From: Linnemannia hyalina | Lineage: Eukaryota > Mortierellomycota > Mortierellomycetes > Mortierellales > Mortierellaceae | Assembly (NCBI GenBank): GCA_019671135.1 | Contig: JAHRHY010000015.1 | Coordinates: 1,054,001-1,118,000 of the forward strand | DNA length: 64,000 nt | Reading direction: 5' to 3' | Shown here: in pieces, positions 11,001 to 21,700 of the stretch | Numbering within the stretch: position 1 is the first letter of the stretch | Layout of the letters: each line of letters begins with the position of its first letter | Notes under the pieces: generated by a model | Told to the model about the DNA's origin: nothing | The model's input: only the letters and a program-made list of their open reading frames with translations | Databases searched by the model: none | Program-made: the position numbers and the translations under genes

Positions 11001-13938
11001 TCCCACCATGACCGTTGTGTTGACCCATGCCATGTTGGGTGGACTCACAAAGTCTCGCAGCTTTGCCCCCCAGAACGGTGCTGATGCCTACCGTTTGACC
11101 ACTTGGCGCAAGGCATCCCTCGGTTCCAGTCCCCAAAAGGACAACAAGCGCAACCTCCTCAACTTCTTCATGAACCTCCGCAGCGGTGTTTGCAACGGTG
11201 TCCGTGTTCGTCTTGGTCGTCTCAGCGAGATGGTCAACACCTCCTGCATCGAGTCCCTCGACTTTTTGGTCAACAAGAAGGATATTGACTGGATGGGTAT
11301 TCTTCGTGGCGCTGCTGATCGTCGCAAGGGTCGCCATGCGCGCAAGTTGGGACTCAACGAGAAAAAGACCCAGGCGGCTACCCCTGGAGGAAGCAGAACT
11401 CCCAGCCACCACCGCTGGTCGGTTCGTCGCCGGTCTTCGTCCTTTGGCACTGGCGGGTCTCTGGCCTCGTTGACGACCCCTGCTGTCAACACTGAGCTCG
11501 AGGGTGACAGCTATTTTGGATCTCATTCCCAGCCTCACACTCCTAGCGAGGGCAACTTCCCTGGCTCTCCCTTCGCCATGACTCCCATGGAGCCTGCCGA
11601 GCCCTATGCTGCCCCCCGAAAATCCAAGAAGGACCAGACCACGTCTTTCCGTCTCAAGGATCACGAGGAGGTTCGGCCCACTCGCAAGAATGGAAACGCC
11701 GTCGCCAACCAGTCGGGTGTTTTGACTCCTGACTTGGCTACCCTTGAGATTACGAATGCTCCCTCTCCTGTCAGCGCTGTGGACGATGATGAGGACTCAG
11801 ATGAGTCACCCGACGGCATGGAGGCCTTGGGTTTGACTCTCGGTGACCCCTCCAACATGGAGGCTGCCATGTCTATGCTGTCCCTCTCCGTCAACCTCTA
11901 CGACCAAATCGGTTAGTATCCTCATACATTTCGTCCGCTTATTCTCTTGTGATTATATATTCTGATTCATACTAACTCTACATCCGTGTGTTAAATAGAC
12001 CTGTTGCAGTACTTGTTGTCGTGCCAGGGGGCTAACTTTTATGTCAGCAACTTGGATGCCACTGTTGAGACATTGTTGCAGGAGGTCTACTTCAAGTCGC
12101 TCCAGCTAAAGCTGTGGTCGATTGTTCGTCAGGCAGCCGGTTTGCTCCAGAAGGTCGTCAACTCGCTCACCATCAACATCACGGATCTGGTGATTCGTCA
12201 GAAGCAGATTACCATCGGCTCTGGCCGCACTGAGCATTTTATCACCACTCCCTTGGGACCCGACGTTCTCAGCAGGATGATCTATGACGGCAACTTTGAC
12301 GATGTCCGTGAAGGACCCGTCGTTCAGGAGGTCATGACCTACTTGGGTTCATTCGTCCGCGCAGACCCCGACATGTTTGAGGGTATCATGCGTCTCCGTA
12401 CCCATTTCTTGATCATTGCCTTGCGCGAGGAGATTTCTCGTCTCAACAGCTGTGACGAGACGGATGCTGTCGAGCATTTGATGCAGTTGTCGCCCTTTGA
12501 GCTCAAGTCCCTACTTGGAACAGTCTTGTCTGGCCCCACTCTGAGCTCGCACGCCACCAACACCTTGCTCCGCAACCAGTCGTCGGGACGTTTGAGCCCC
12601 GACCGTCGTCAGGGCGGCGTCTCGTTGTCGGGTGACTCCTTGGAGAACAATGTCACTGCCAACATTGCCTCATCTGGTCCTTCGTCGTCCACCTTGGGCG
12701 CTATCCCTATCCCTAACATGGCCAAGGGATCGACCACGTTCACGATCAAGGTCCAGTCGGGAGGATTCCACTCTGGCAACTTTTCCAAGATCTTGATCAA
12801 CGAGAGCACGCTGTCTGTGTCGTCGCGTGGTATCAATATGGTTGTGATTGACCCTGTCCAAGGCGTTCTTTTAGAGTCTGTCTCGTTTGACACGCATATC
12901 TCTGAGGACGAGAGTGACGACTTGGCCCGTTTGGTGGACTGGCTACAGCCTGGCATGATTGTTGTCTGTGCAGGCAAGGATGACTGCTATGAGCATTTAA
13001 CGACAGCGGGTCGTCTTGCCTTGAAGCAGCTCGGGTCCGAGCGTATCTCTGAGCTCAAGTACCGCGACTCTTGGTGCATGATCGGAGAGAAGGGTAAAGG
13101 AGAATTAAGGGATTGCTCTTTTTGGACTAGGACTAATTGATTGCACATGGTGGCAAAAGCCAAAGGAAAATAACCATTGACTCCCTTTTCCTCCTTTTCA
13201 TTAGGCATTGAGACAGGCAAGGCTGTGGAGGCGCACAAATCTTTCATGGATGGGCCAACCACAGTGATCGAAAAGGAGTTTGATTTGACGTTGTACAAGG
13301 CCAGGGCGGATGTGAGTGACACCTTCCCCTGTCCCTCTGCGATTGCGGCGTTTGTTCCTAACTCGTCTGGACGGTGGTTGCGCCGTCGCAAGAACGATGG
13401 ATCGTTGAACCGTGTTCCGAGCAAGTTCTACCCCCGTGTCTGGCGTATCCTGTCGCGTGCTGCTGGATTCAGGGTGGGATCCCACTTCCTGCCCCGCGAC
13501 CCCATCATTTCGGAGAAGACACCCGAAGAGTTCAACTTTGCGTTGGCCGTAGAGAACTTTTTGGGAGTTATCTTGGACCCTGCTGAACGTCAGATTGCGG
13601 TTGATACGTTGATGGTGATTGCCAAGATTGAAGACAAGAATCCTGGTATGGAGATGCAGGCTGAGGTGATTGACCTTCCGATGATTATGAGGGAGGCGAT
13701 GGATACGTTCTGGACAAAGTGGGTTGTGAATGGACCTGGTGGACGTGGCCCTGCTGGAGGATCAACGAATGACAATGTGATTGCAACCAGTGTATTGGGC
13801 AACGTCAGCTTTGACCACCACGAGAAGTTAGCTCGGGGGATGTTTTATGATTTGCCTCAGGAAGGCAAGGAGGGCACGTTTGCCTACTTGGCCCGTGCTG
13901 TGCTCAAGTTGTTGCCATACTCTATCGACTTTGAATAA
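8057..13938 (+). CDS. Phosphorylase b kinase alpha/beta-type regulatory subunit
   Basis: 1519-residue homologue of the large regulatory subunits of phosphorylase kinase, which in animals control glycogen breakdown and bind calmodulin. Six exons: 8057-8211, 8311-8390, 9300-9754, 9871-11911, 11999-13093 and 13205-13938, all GT-AG and in frame. The N-terminal half is the GH15/glucoamylase-like domain, with family signatures [43 protein letters not shown] and EIDPLGRRF. Two Ser/Pro/acidic insertions (about residues 380-412 and 720-900) are predicted disordered and make it longer than the ~1240-residue animal alpha subunit. The C-terminal domain follows (about 910-1519). It ends [10 protein letters not shown] without a CaaX farnesylation box. 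Intron 2 is 909 bases, unusually long here. No catalytic gamma kinase is in the window, so whether it regulates a glycogen phosphorylase kinase in this fungus is unknown. Confidence 0.92.
8391..9299 (+). other. Long intron (909 bases) in the phosphorylase kinase subunit gene
   Basis: Most introns in this window are roughly 60-200 bases. This one carries a GACAGA-type tandem array at about 8467-8520. Its boundaries (GTAAGT donor, TATAG acceptor) join GCC-T to AC-GAG and restore the conserved reading, so the exons are secure. The extra length may come from an inserted element, but I see no clear terminal repeats. Confidence 0.7.
8467..8520 (+). repeat. Imperfect GACAGA tandem array within an intron
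   Basis: Repeated ACAGA/GACAG units with small variations run through the first part of intron 2 of the phosphorylase kinase subunit gene. Confidence 0.7.
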
Positions 13939-14451
13939 GTTTTTTGGAGGGGAGTTAGTTTTTTTTAATCTTGTTTGCGGTAAGAGTATCTACTGTTTTT
14001 TTTTTCTATTCTCCAATCTCTACTATGCATCTAGTTTGTTCTGTTCTTTTCTCATTCTTTCTGTTTATGTTTTTGTGTGTGTCACTCTTGATGTGATTGC
14101 TTGTGTGTATGTAAGGCGTGAGTAAAAGTGGCTCGCAAGAGATGTGGCGTGCATGGGTTGTCATCATGTGTTGTACCAAGCTCAAAACAACACGATTCGG
14201 TTTGTGCATGTGTCAATTGAGAAGGCACTCAGCCTGTCGGGAATAGAATGAATGAATGAATGGATGTATGTGAGCCCGCATGGAACTAACAAAAATCCCT
14301 TGGACTTTGGACATGGCCAACGAGAGTGACACAGGAGCAGGATCTTTAGGAAGGGAGGATGTCAGTTGACGGGCGAAGCAATACATACGAGTTCCCTATT
14401 TGGGGCACGATAGTCAATCGACGTGTTGCGGCTGTCTGTGCCATCGCTGGG

Positions 14452-14457
14452 TATAAA
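14452..14457 (+). promoter_or_regulatory. TATA box of the zinc-finger gene
   Basis: TATAAA in a GGGTATAAAGAGG context, about 220 bases before the ATG at 14676. Confidence 0.5.
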
Positions 14458-14592
14458 GAGGGGAATCTTTCCCACAAAATTTAAAATCATTCGCGTCTTT
14501 CCATTCTTCCGTTTTCAGCTCTCAGATCCATCATTCCCTTTCCATACACACAGACACTTACACAAAACAATAGCAAAAGCAATCACAACCAC

Positions 14593-14612
14593 GCACACAC
14601 ACACACACACAC
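14593..14612 (+). repeat. (CA)n dinucleotide repeat
   Basis: Perfect CA run of about ten units in the probable 5' UTR of the zinc-finger gene. Confidence 0.85.
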
Positions 14613-14675
14613 CACTTTCTTCTCTCAGTTACCTTTTCTTTCTTTTCCACAAACACACACATACACTCAAACAAG

Positions 14676-16064
14676 ATGTTCCCTTTTACATACACGCTGG
14701 GCAACCAAACACCACAACAAAACACAACCACAACCACAATCCACCGCGAGAGCACGGACGAGGTCTCAAAGATCCTCACCACCCTCTACGACGGAGAGTC
14801 CATCAACTCTGGCAACAGCAATAGCAGCAGCAGCATCGACTCTATCCAGGCGCACTTCTTCTTCCAACACCAACAGTTGATTCAGCACTCCGATGCTCCA
14901 TTGTTTTTCCATTCGACCCCAACCTCAATGTTGAATCCCGCACCGTGGAACATGTTCACTCCCACGCCCGTGTCGCCCGCGTCCCCAACATCGTCCTGCT
15001 TCTCGTCCTCCGGCAACGATACCGATACCGAATGGGACTCTATCTACTCCAGCCCTGCCTTCGCCTTGCTCCCTTACCCAACTAACTCTGCAGCCAATAC
15101 AAGCATCGACGCGATGAAGGTGGAACTCGATGAGGACTCAAACCTGTTCTTAACGATTGAGGATCTCCTCTCGAATCACGTTTCGGCCGTTGACGAAAAT
15201 GCCGCAGTTGTCGGAGCCGCCTCGGCAGGAGGAAATGGCGATCTGTACCAGTACTCTGCTGCTGGGTTTACCCTGCTTCCTGAGTACTTGCGGGTACAAG
15301 AGGAGGACAAGAAGTCACATCAACATCGCCGTCGTCATGCCAAGGGCAAGAAAGCGCTGCACATTTCCGACAATGCCGGTTCACATCCATACAACAACTG
15401 CAACCGAACAACAGGCGGTCCTCAACGCTTGTCTTCTCGTTCTCCCGTTATCTCCTTTGCGCCTTACACGTCACCCACCATCTCTTGCGCCTCACTTTCT
15501 CTCAACCAGAAACAACATAACCACAACCACAACCACAACCACAACCACCTCCGCCAAGACGACGACGACGACGCAATATCAACTTACTCTTCCTCGTCCT
15601 CCCTCTCCTCTGCGCCTTCCTCCCGCGACAGCTCTCCCGAGACCTTCACTACAACAACGAGCTCTCCCGAGACCTCCACTACAACAACGACTACCTCCAA
15701 CGGAACCGAGACCAAGACGACCTCCTCCGACGGCACTACAAGGATAATCAACAAAGACGGCTCCATCATGTGCTTCAACCGCGCCACCCTCACCACCACC
15801 TTCCGCTGCAACCTCTGCCCCACCCAACAACAATCTTTTGGTCGAATCCATGACCTGAAACGTCACCAGGCAACAAAACATGCAACTGCCGAAGGTGGTG
15901 CTCCAAAGGTGTGGCCTTGCGAGTTCTGTAAGAACCACTTCGTGAGACGGGATGCGCTGTTGAGGCATTATACTATCAAAACTGTGAAGGACGATGGTGT
16001 GCATCCGGGGGAGGAGGAGGAGGATGTTTTGGCTGCTGCTCGTGCTCGTGCTAAACTTATCTGA
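14676..16064 (+). CDS. C2H2-type zinc-finger transcription factor
   Basis: Intronless 462-residue protein, presumably nuclear. Most of it is low-complexity: Ser/Asn/Thr-rich N-terminus, a His-Asn repeat and an acidic run (about residues 280-300), and a Ser/Thr block built from an imperfect SSPETxTTTT duplication. The C-terminal quarter holds two fingers. Finger 1 (about 375-400) has C-x2-C, then three extra residues before the usual Phe, then DLKRHQATKH. Finger 2 (about 413-430) is CEFCKNHFVRRDALLRHY, but no second His follows at the usual spacing; the next His is about 12 residues on. This FVRRDALLRH type of finger is common in Mucoromycota. The start is supported by the TATA box and the absence of any upstream in-frame ATG nearby. 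Its targets cannot be told from sequence. Confidence 0.85.
   Translation: MFPFTYTLGNQTPQQNTTTTTIHRESTDEVSKILTTLYDGESINSGNSNSSSSIDSIQAHFFFQHQQLIQHSDAPLFFHSTPTSMLNPAPWNMFTPTPVSPASPTSSCFSSSGNDTDTEWDSIYSSPAFALLPYPTNSAANTSIDAMKVELDEDSNLFLTIEDLLSNHVSAVDENAAVVGAASAGGNGDLYQYSAAGFTLLPEYLRVQEEDKKSHQHRRRHAKGKKALHISDNAGSHPYNNCNRTTGGPQRLSSRSPVISFAPYTSPTISCASLSLNQKQHNHNHNHNHNHLRQDDDDDAISTYSSSSSLSSAPSSRDSSPETFTTTTSSPETSTTTTTTSNGTETKTTSSDGTTRIINKDGSIMCFNRATLTTTFRCNLCPTQQQSFGRIHDLKRHQATKHATAEGGAPKVWPCEFCKNHFVRRDALLRHYTIKTVKDDGVHPGEEEEDVLAAARARAKLI
15512..15549 (+). repeat. His-Asn codon repeat
   Basis: Tandem CACAAC units inside the zinc-finger gene encode alternating His and Asn just before an acidic Asp run. 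The tract is likely to vary in length between strains. Confidence 0.8.
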
Positions 16065-16836
16065 ACGAGCGAGGGGAGTGAAGACGAGAGCGGGAGAACA
16101 ACAATAACAACAACAAGAACGATTCCTCCCTCTCTCTTCATTCGCGAAGAACAATAACGATCGCACAACCAACAACAACTACAGCAACAACAATAACAAC
16201 AGCAACAAACAGCAACAAAAACAAAGAAAGTTTAATTTTTCGACAATACTCTTGCACAGAAAACCTTCTTCCACACAAAAAGCAACTTTCATTAGCTTAG
16301 TCTTTCTTTTTCTTCTTCCTTTTAATTCTTTTTCTTTTTTTCCTTCAAACATTGTGAATAGCTCCTTCTTCTCTTCTCCTTCCCAACTTGCATTCTTTCT
16401 TTCTTTTTACACTTTTTACCATTTGCGCAAACAAAAACAACTTATATTAAAAAAATGTATCATATCATGTCCCAAACAAACACACAGTCGCTGGAGTTGT
16501 ACATCGATTTTATTCATTCTTCTGTTGTGAAATGAGGAGACAAAACAAACAACAATGAAAACGAATGAGGAAAGAAAAAAATGATGTAATGACACACGCG
16601 CTACTTTTCCTGTCATCTATCTCGTTCTGACAAAGCAAAAGGAATCAAGGTAACACAAAGTAAAAAAAACGGCGTACAACGGGGGAAAAAAAAACATAAA
16701 CGTAAAACAAATGGACGAGGGTAGGCGAATGAAAGAAAATGAGGAGAAAGGAACAATCTAACGCGGACGACTCATCCTTCCTCCTCGTTCTCTTATCCTC
16801 TACTGTTTCTAGCAAGAGAAAACAGTTCAGGTTTCT
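16065..16836. other. Convergent intergenic region
   Basis: 3' flanks of the zinc-finger gene (+) and the SLC35F-type gene (-). CAA/AACA-rich low-complexity DNA follows the stop at 16064. I see no gene. Confidence 0.5.
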
Positions 16837-18529
16837 TTAGACCATGGCGGATCCATCGTAGGGAGGAGGAACATGAGCATCGCCATCTTGCTGGGAAGAG
16901 TCAAGCTGGACTTTGGCATCCTTCTCGTTACGACCTTCACCCTGGAGGATCTTCTTGAACTGCGGTTCAGGGGCCGGGTAGATGTTGTAGACGACGATTC
17001 CTCCGATGATCAATATATACGCGATCGGGTACAGCTTGTTGATCTATTATCGTGTTGGAAGAAGTAAAGGAAGGAAAGAAGGTAAGTGTTTGTTCTTGGT
17101 CAATGGGGAAGATGTTGACGAGTATGAAGATCGATTGTGCCTTTAGTGCTTTCTTTTGATTCAGGGCAAAGTGAAACACAGAGGACGAACCAAACAGGCA
17201 ACAACAAAAAGTATAAACAACCAACAACAAACAGCCACAGCCACATTCAACAACAATATCCCCCATTCTTACCTTGGAGTTGAAGAGGAAGATGCCAAAA
17301 ATGAGTCCATAAAAGTCACTCGTCAACAAACTCAAATTAAAGAACGTCGCACTCGACAGACGGAACAACACCGGCGAGACAGAGTACATCATAAATAGCG
17401 CCACATCAAACCCGATAATGTACCCCACAACCTCTGGCGTCCAATTGACATTCCGGATCTCATTCCTCTCCAAAATCGCCAACTGGATCCCGTTCAGAAT
17501 GGTCGCCCAGAACCCCAATTGACCTACGACCTCGTACAGAGGGGTCTGGCGGACCAAGAACTCCTGGTAGACGTTCGATACCGCATAAAGAGACGCCCCA
17601 AGGAGACAGAACAGGTCTCCTTTGACATAATCCGAACCCGGGAAATCCTTCCCAGCCTCCATGTCCGACCAGATCAAGAAGCCCATCCCGGCCATGGCAA
17701 AGAAGACACCGAGGTAGTGGTACCGGATGAAGCGCATCTTGAGGAAGAAGACCGACAGGAGGACGACACAGGGGATTGTCCATGCGTCGAGGAGCATTGC
17801 TGAGAGGAGGGATGTGTAGTTGTAGGCCTTTACCACAAAGTAGTTCCCTTCTACATCAATCACCGCAAACAACATGTCTAATTAAGTTCATTTGAGGACA
17901 AGAGCAATTGTGTTAGCATGTGTTTTATGTATGCACGATGGTCATGGAGGGTGTGGATAGTTGGGCGCACGTCCTTGTGATGATGTTGGACATGAAAAAA
18001 TCCGCCCAATGTTACACACAGACACTATCTTCTGTCCCTCCCTTCCTTCCCTCCTGCTGACCCCCACACATGCACACCAACAAACAATCAACAAAAGCAC
18101 AAGACCAGCATTCATATACTTACAGTACAGGGCCCTCCGACGCATGATCTCAATCCACCCCCAAAACCCCTTCTTATAAATCGTCACACTCGTATACACA
18201 ATCCCCAGGACCAAATAGTTCAAGAACGACTGTGTGGTGGGGATCGAGACCGGGTTATCACCCTGGGCCAACTTTGTGGTGAAAATGGTGGTGGCGGTAA
18301 TGCAAAGCGAGAGCAATTGGCCGAGAAGGAGGATTGTCAGGAACTTGCGGGAGCACAGGTTCGCTAGACGCTGCTGCATTGTTGGGCGGGTCATTGGAAC
18401 CACCAGAGGGGTTGAGCTGTCGGCTGTTGTTTGCAGGGACTGATTGGTGATGGGGAGCACGGAAGTGGTGTCCTGCTTCCGGAGTGTGGGTGTTGTTGTG
18501 GTGTCCATGGTGTGGTAACTTGGGTTCAT
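16837..18529 (-). CDS. SLC35F1/F2-type (DUF914) solute carrier
   Basis: 405-residue multi-pass membrane protein of the drug/metabolite transporter superfamily, SLC35F branch. Three minus-strand exons: 18529-18124, 17877-17273 and 17043-16837, with GT-AG junctions in frame. About 90 residues of polar N-terminus precede the first membrane helix (KFLTILLLGQLLSLCITATT). The family hallmark follows across the first junction: YYMLFAVIDVEGNYFVVKAYNYTS. About ten hydrophobic segments run to GGIVVYNIYPAPEP, and the tail is cytosolic and charged. These carriers sit in endomembranes or the plasma membrane and their substrates are mostly unproven, so none is assigned. A second ATG seven codons downstream could also serve. 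A TATAAG lies about 250 bases upstream. Confidence 0.92.
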
Positions 18530-18599
18530 TCCTGGTCTAGAAAAAAAAACTTTTTACTTGGTTGAATGTCGTTTTCGTTGATGCTTGTTTTTTGATTGC

Positions 18600-18620
18600 T
18601 TTTTTTTTTTTTTTTTTTTT
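18600..18620 (+). repeat. Poly(T) run of about 21 bases
   Basis: Homopolymer in the promoter or leader of the SLC35F-type gene; it reads as poly(A) on that gene's strand. Confidence 0.85.
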
Positions 18621-18775
18621 CGTTGATTGTGATTCACTTTTTGTTGTTGTCAGATGAGAGTCGAAGAGTGTTTCAACGAAGTGTAGGTGTGAGTGTTACG
18701 TCTTTTAGATGGTGGAGGGGTGAAAAGACGATGAAAGCGGCCCATCCGATCACTCCATGGCGGATCCCCTCCCTA

Positions 18776-18781
18776 CTTATA
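18776..18781 (-). promoter_or_regulatory. TATA-like element upstream of the SLC35F-type gene
   Basis: TATAAG on the coding strand about 250 bases upstream of the ATG at 18529; the match is weak. Confidence 0.3.
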
Positions 18782-21700
18782 CTCCTTGAGCTCCTTTCTC
18801 CCTCAATCTCTGCCTTTGCATTACGTTTAAAACAGCAGTCACATTTGATATAGCGCTGGGTTTGCGTTGCCTTGTTGTGAGAAGGTAGCAAGAGGAAGAA
18901 GTGAAAGAGGAACAACCTTTGCTTGTTCTTGGGGTTGATTCTTATCTAGACGTCTCGCCACTGTTGCCCATCATATGTGTGTGCGTTGCAATTTTATTTA
19001 ATATCAAGCAGGAAGCGCGCAAAGTATAAGCGAGAGGATATATGAATGTGGAAAAAATGTCTAGGAAGACTGGGCTCTTGGGAGACAAGGATTCCTTGTT
19101 GAGATGCACTCTTGTAGACAAAAAACCGGATAGGCACGGGTGTGGGAGAAAGGAGGAGGAATGGAATGGGAGGAGTACGGGATGGTCTGATTTGGGAAGT
19201 GAGAAGGGAAAAAAGAGGTTGTGGAAGGAGAAAGTACCAGGAGCTGCAAAGCAGGGGAGCAATTGAAGAATGCATAAGGGTCGCTAGTGAGAGGTGTGCA
19301 TGTTCTAACAAAAAACCTGTTTCGAAAATCTTTTCGCCAAGTCAAGACGGGGACCCCAATGAGTGAGTGAACACGACTGAAAAAGATAAGTGTCACCTTT
19401 CTTCTTTCTTCTTTCAGGGGAGAGGGAATTGGGTAAGGGTGCCCTGTGGGCCCTCGCCCCTTGGTCCTCTACGCCTTACTATCTTCCTTCCCCCTGTCGG
19501 TGCGAAACACAAACACAAACGACGTAAGAGCGAAAAATGATCGGGGAAAAAACTTTTTTTTATTTGTGAATGTTCCTATTACCCTGTGCGACGTCCATGC
19601 ATTCATCCAAAACAACAAAGGAAGACGAAAGCCACACAAACTGAATCGAGGGGGAGTGACACGCAAGGAGGAAAGAAGGAACCTTGACTAATTGCCATTG
19701 CAGGTTTAGAAGAGGGTGTGAATAACAACCTGGGGTGGTAGAGGGTATGACGAAGCCCTTAGGCTTGTTCTAGATCCGCTCACATATGTGTCTTGTCGAT
19801 CGTTTTTTTTGGAGGTTGTGCGCAGTGCAGAGATGACATAAACAAGAAAGGTCAAGAGGGAAAAGCAGGTTGTGGCAAACGAGTATCTCTCCGACCTGTT
19901 CGTACATCGAGATTGGATGTAGAAGAGGGTGGGCAACTGTGCAAACGGGTGTTGGTGCATGGATATGATAGCTCGAGTACCGGGTGGCACCGCTCTGTTC
20001 AGCGAGCGAAGAAAGTAGCTAACGACGATTATTATGCGAGAACAAATCGAGCCCTCTTGACATTCTGCACCAAGATTCATATCTTTGTCCTCGATCCTCT
20101 CCCCTCCTTCCCCGTCTACTCTTCGAGGACTCCGTTGATTGCTTGGTCCACAGGGTACAGGAGACAGACACGGCATCGGCATTTTGCATGGCCGGGGTGA
20201 GTATTACGGTAACGGACTTTTTTTCATATCCAGGTGACATCCATGATTGGCTGGATTCCAGAATGAGGCTCCTACTGTTGCTGAAATGAACAGCTTTATC
20301 CAAAAGAGGGGTCTGTAACTCTGTCTTTGTCATAGGTCGAAAGAAAAGGTGGCTTGATACTCGCTGACTACAGTACTTGGTACATTGACAAAGAAGAGAG
20401 GCACGAGGATAGAGTAGGAAATGAACAGGGGCCACCTGAGTACACCTGAGTACACTCCAGAAAAGGGAGTTTCCGGCCCACTTGTTATGTGGATAGTTGG
20501 AAGGAATATTACGCACCGCAGTAAGCAAGAGAGGATATTCCCGACTCTTCTCGCTCTCTCGCTCACTTGTCGAGTGTGTCTAACCAAGGAACAGACAAAA
20601 AACAACGGGACGCGTGTTCGATTACGTCTGGCAGAGTGCGATTATTCCTTTTTGCGGTAGAACTGCGTAGTCAGCGAGTAGTTAAAAAAAAGGGGTCTCC
20701 AAAGAGCCAAGCCATGACAACTAAAAGTCGATATAAGTAGATCAAATTGTTCCACTTTTTTTTTCCAACAAAGCCCACTCTTCTTTCTTTTAAACACTTT
20801 TTATGTGTTTCTCCCTTCTCGCCGTATTCTCTTACTTTGATCTCCTTTTCTTACCCGCCAAGGCACAGACACTGCAGCCCTTACTTTACTGGCCCGATCC
20901 CTCCCTCTTCGCACTAGCTACGATCTTGGCGACAGCAGCATCCATTTTTTTCTCTTTCTCGACTGCCAGCACTTTTGGTAGGTTCAATTGTTTGCCACGA
21001 TAGTGACACAGCTCCCTCCTCGCACAATCGACCCATACTTGTTTGTCTTGAGGGCAATTGACAATGACGTGGAGAGGGCGGTGGTGGTGTGTGTTGACAC
21101 GCGCTGGCTTGGCCCTCCTTCTTCTTGGCCCATCTCTATCCTCTATTATATAAAGAGTCAAGCCCTAATCCTTTTTTTTTTGATTTTATTTTTGCACTTG
21201 CAAATGGCTCTCGATGCTCACTAGCGCTTTCTACCACTATTTTCATCTTCACTCTTGCTACGCGCTCTCGTTTTTCGTCTTTTCATGATCGGTCGGATAT
21301 TGTAAAAAAGAAGAACAAACCAGAAAAAAAGGTAAGACGTCAAGACGATTAAGCATCCCACATGGCATCCAGCCCATCTCATTCACCGTCCCTCATACAC
21401 GACACCACCTCACGAATTTTGTATCCATGGACTGTCATCCAGTCAGTCTCACAAGACACCGACAACAAAGTAATGACGGTCAGACACAATTGACACGAAC
21501 CTTTCATCTAAAACAAAAACAAAGGGTGCGCGTATACCATTTCCCAATGTGGTTTGTTGTTGTTGTTTGTTTATATGGTGTGTGTGAGCGAAAATTTTGA
21601 TTTGCAGAAAGAGAGAAGACAGTGCGGAACTACTGGTTGTGCGGTGGATATTTCATCCTTTTCCCTCTCATTCTTTCAATGGCCCCCATTTTGGCATCCC

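Larger units (their letters stand above)
13939..14675. other. Intergenic region with the promoter of the zinc-finger gene
   Basis: The first part is the 3' flank of the phosphorylase kinase subunit gene. A TATAAA lies at 14452-14457. An AC dinucleotide run (14593-14612) lies in the probable 5' UTR of the next gene. No gene is seen. Confidence 0.5.

Noticed and set aside
10945..11664. 239-codon minus-strand frame
   Set aside because: Antisense shadow of the phosphorylase kinase subunit exon, caused by its strong codon bias.
19706..20182. Minus-strand 158-codon frame
   Set aside because: No domain, mixed composition and an overlapping + strand frame of similar length; consistent with chance.
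20803..21003. Signal-peptide-like + strand frame
   Set aside because: Hydrophobic start only; no downstream exon continues it and the antisense frame is equally open.
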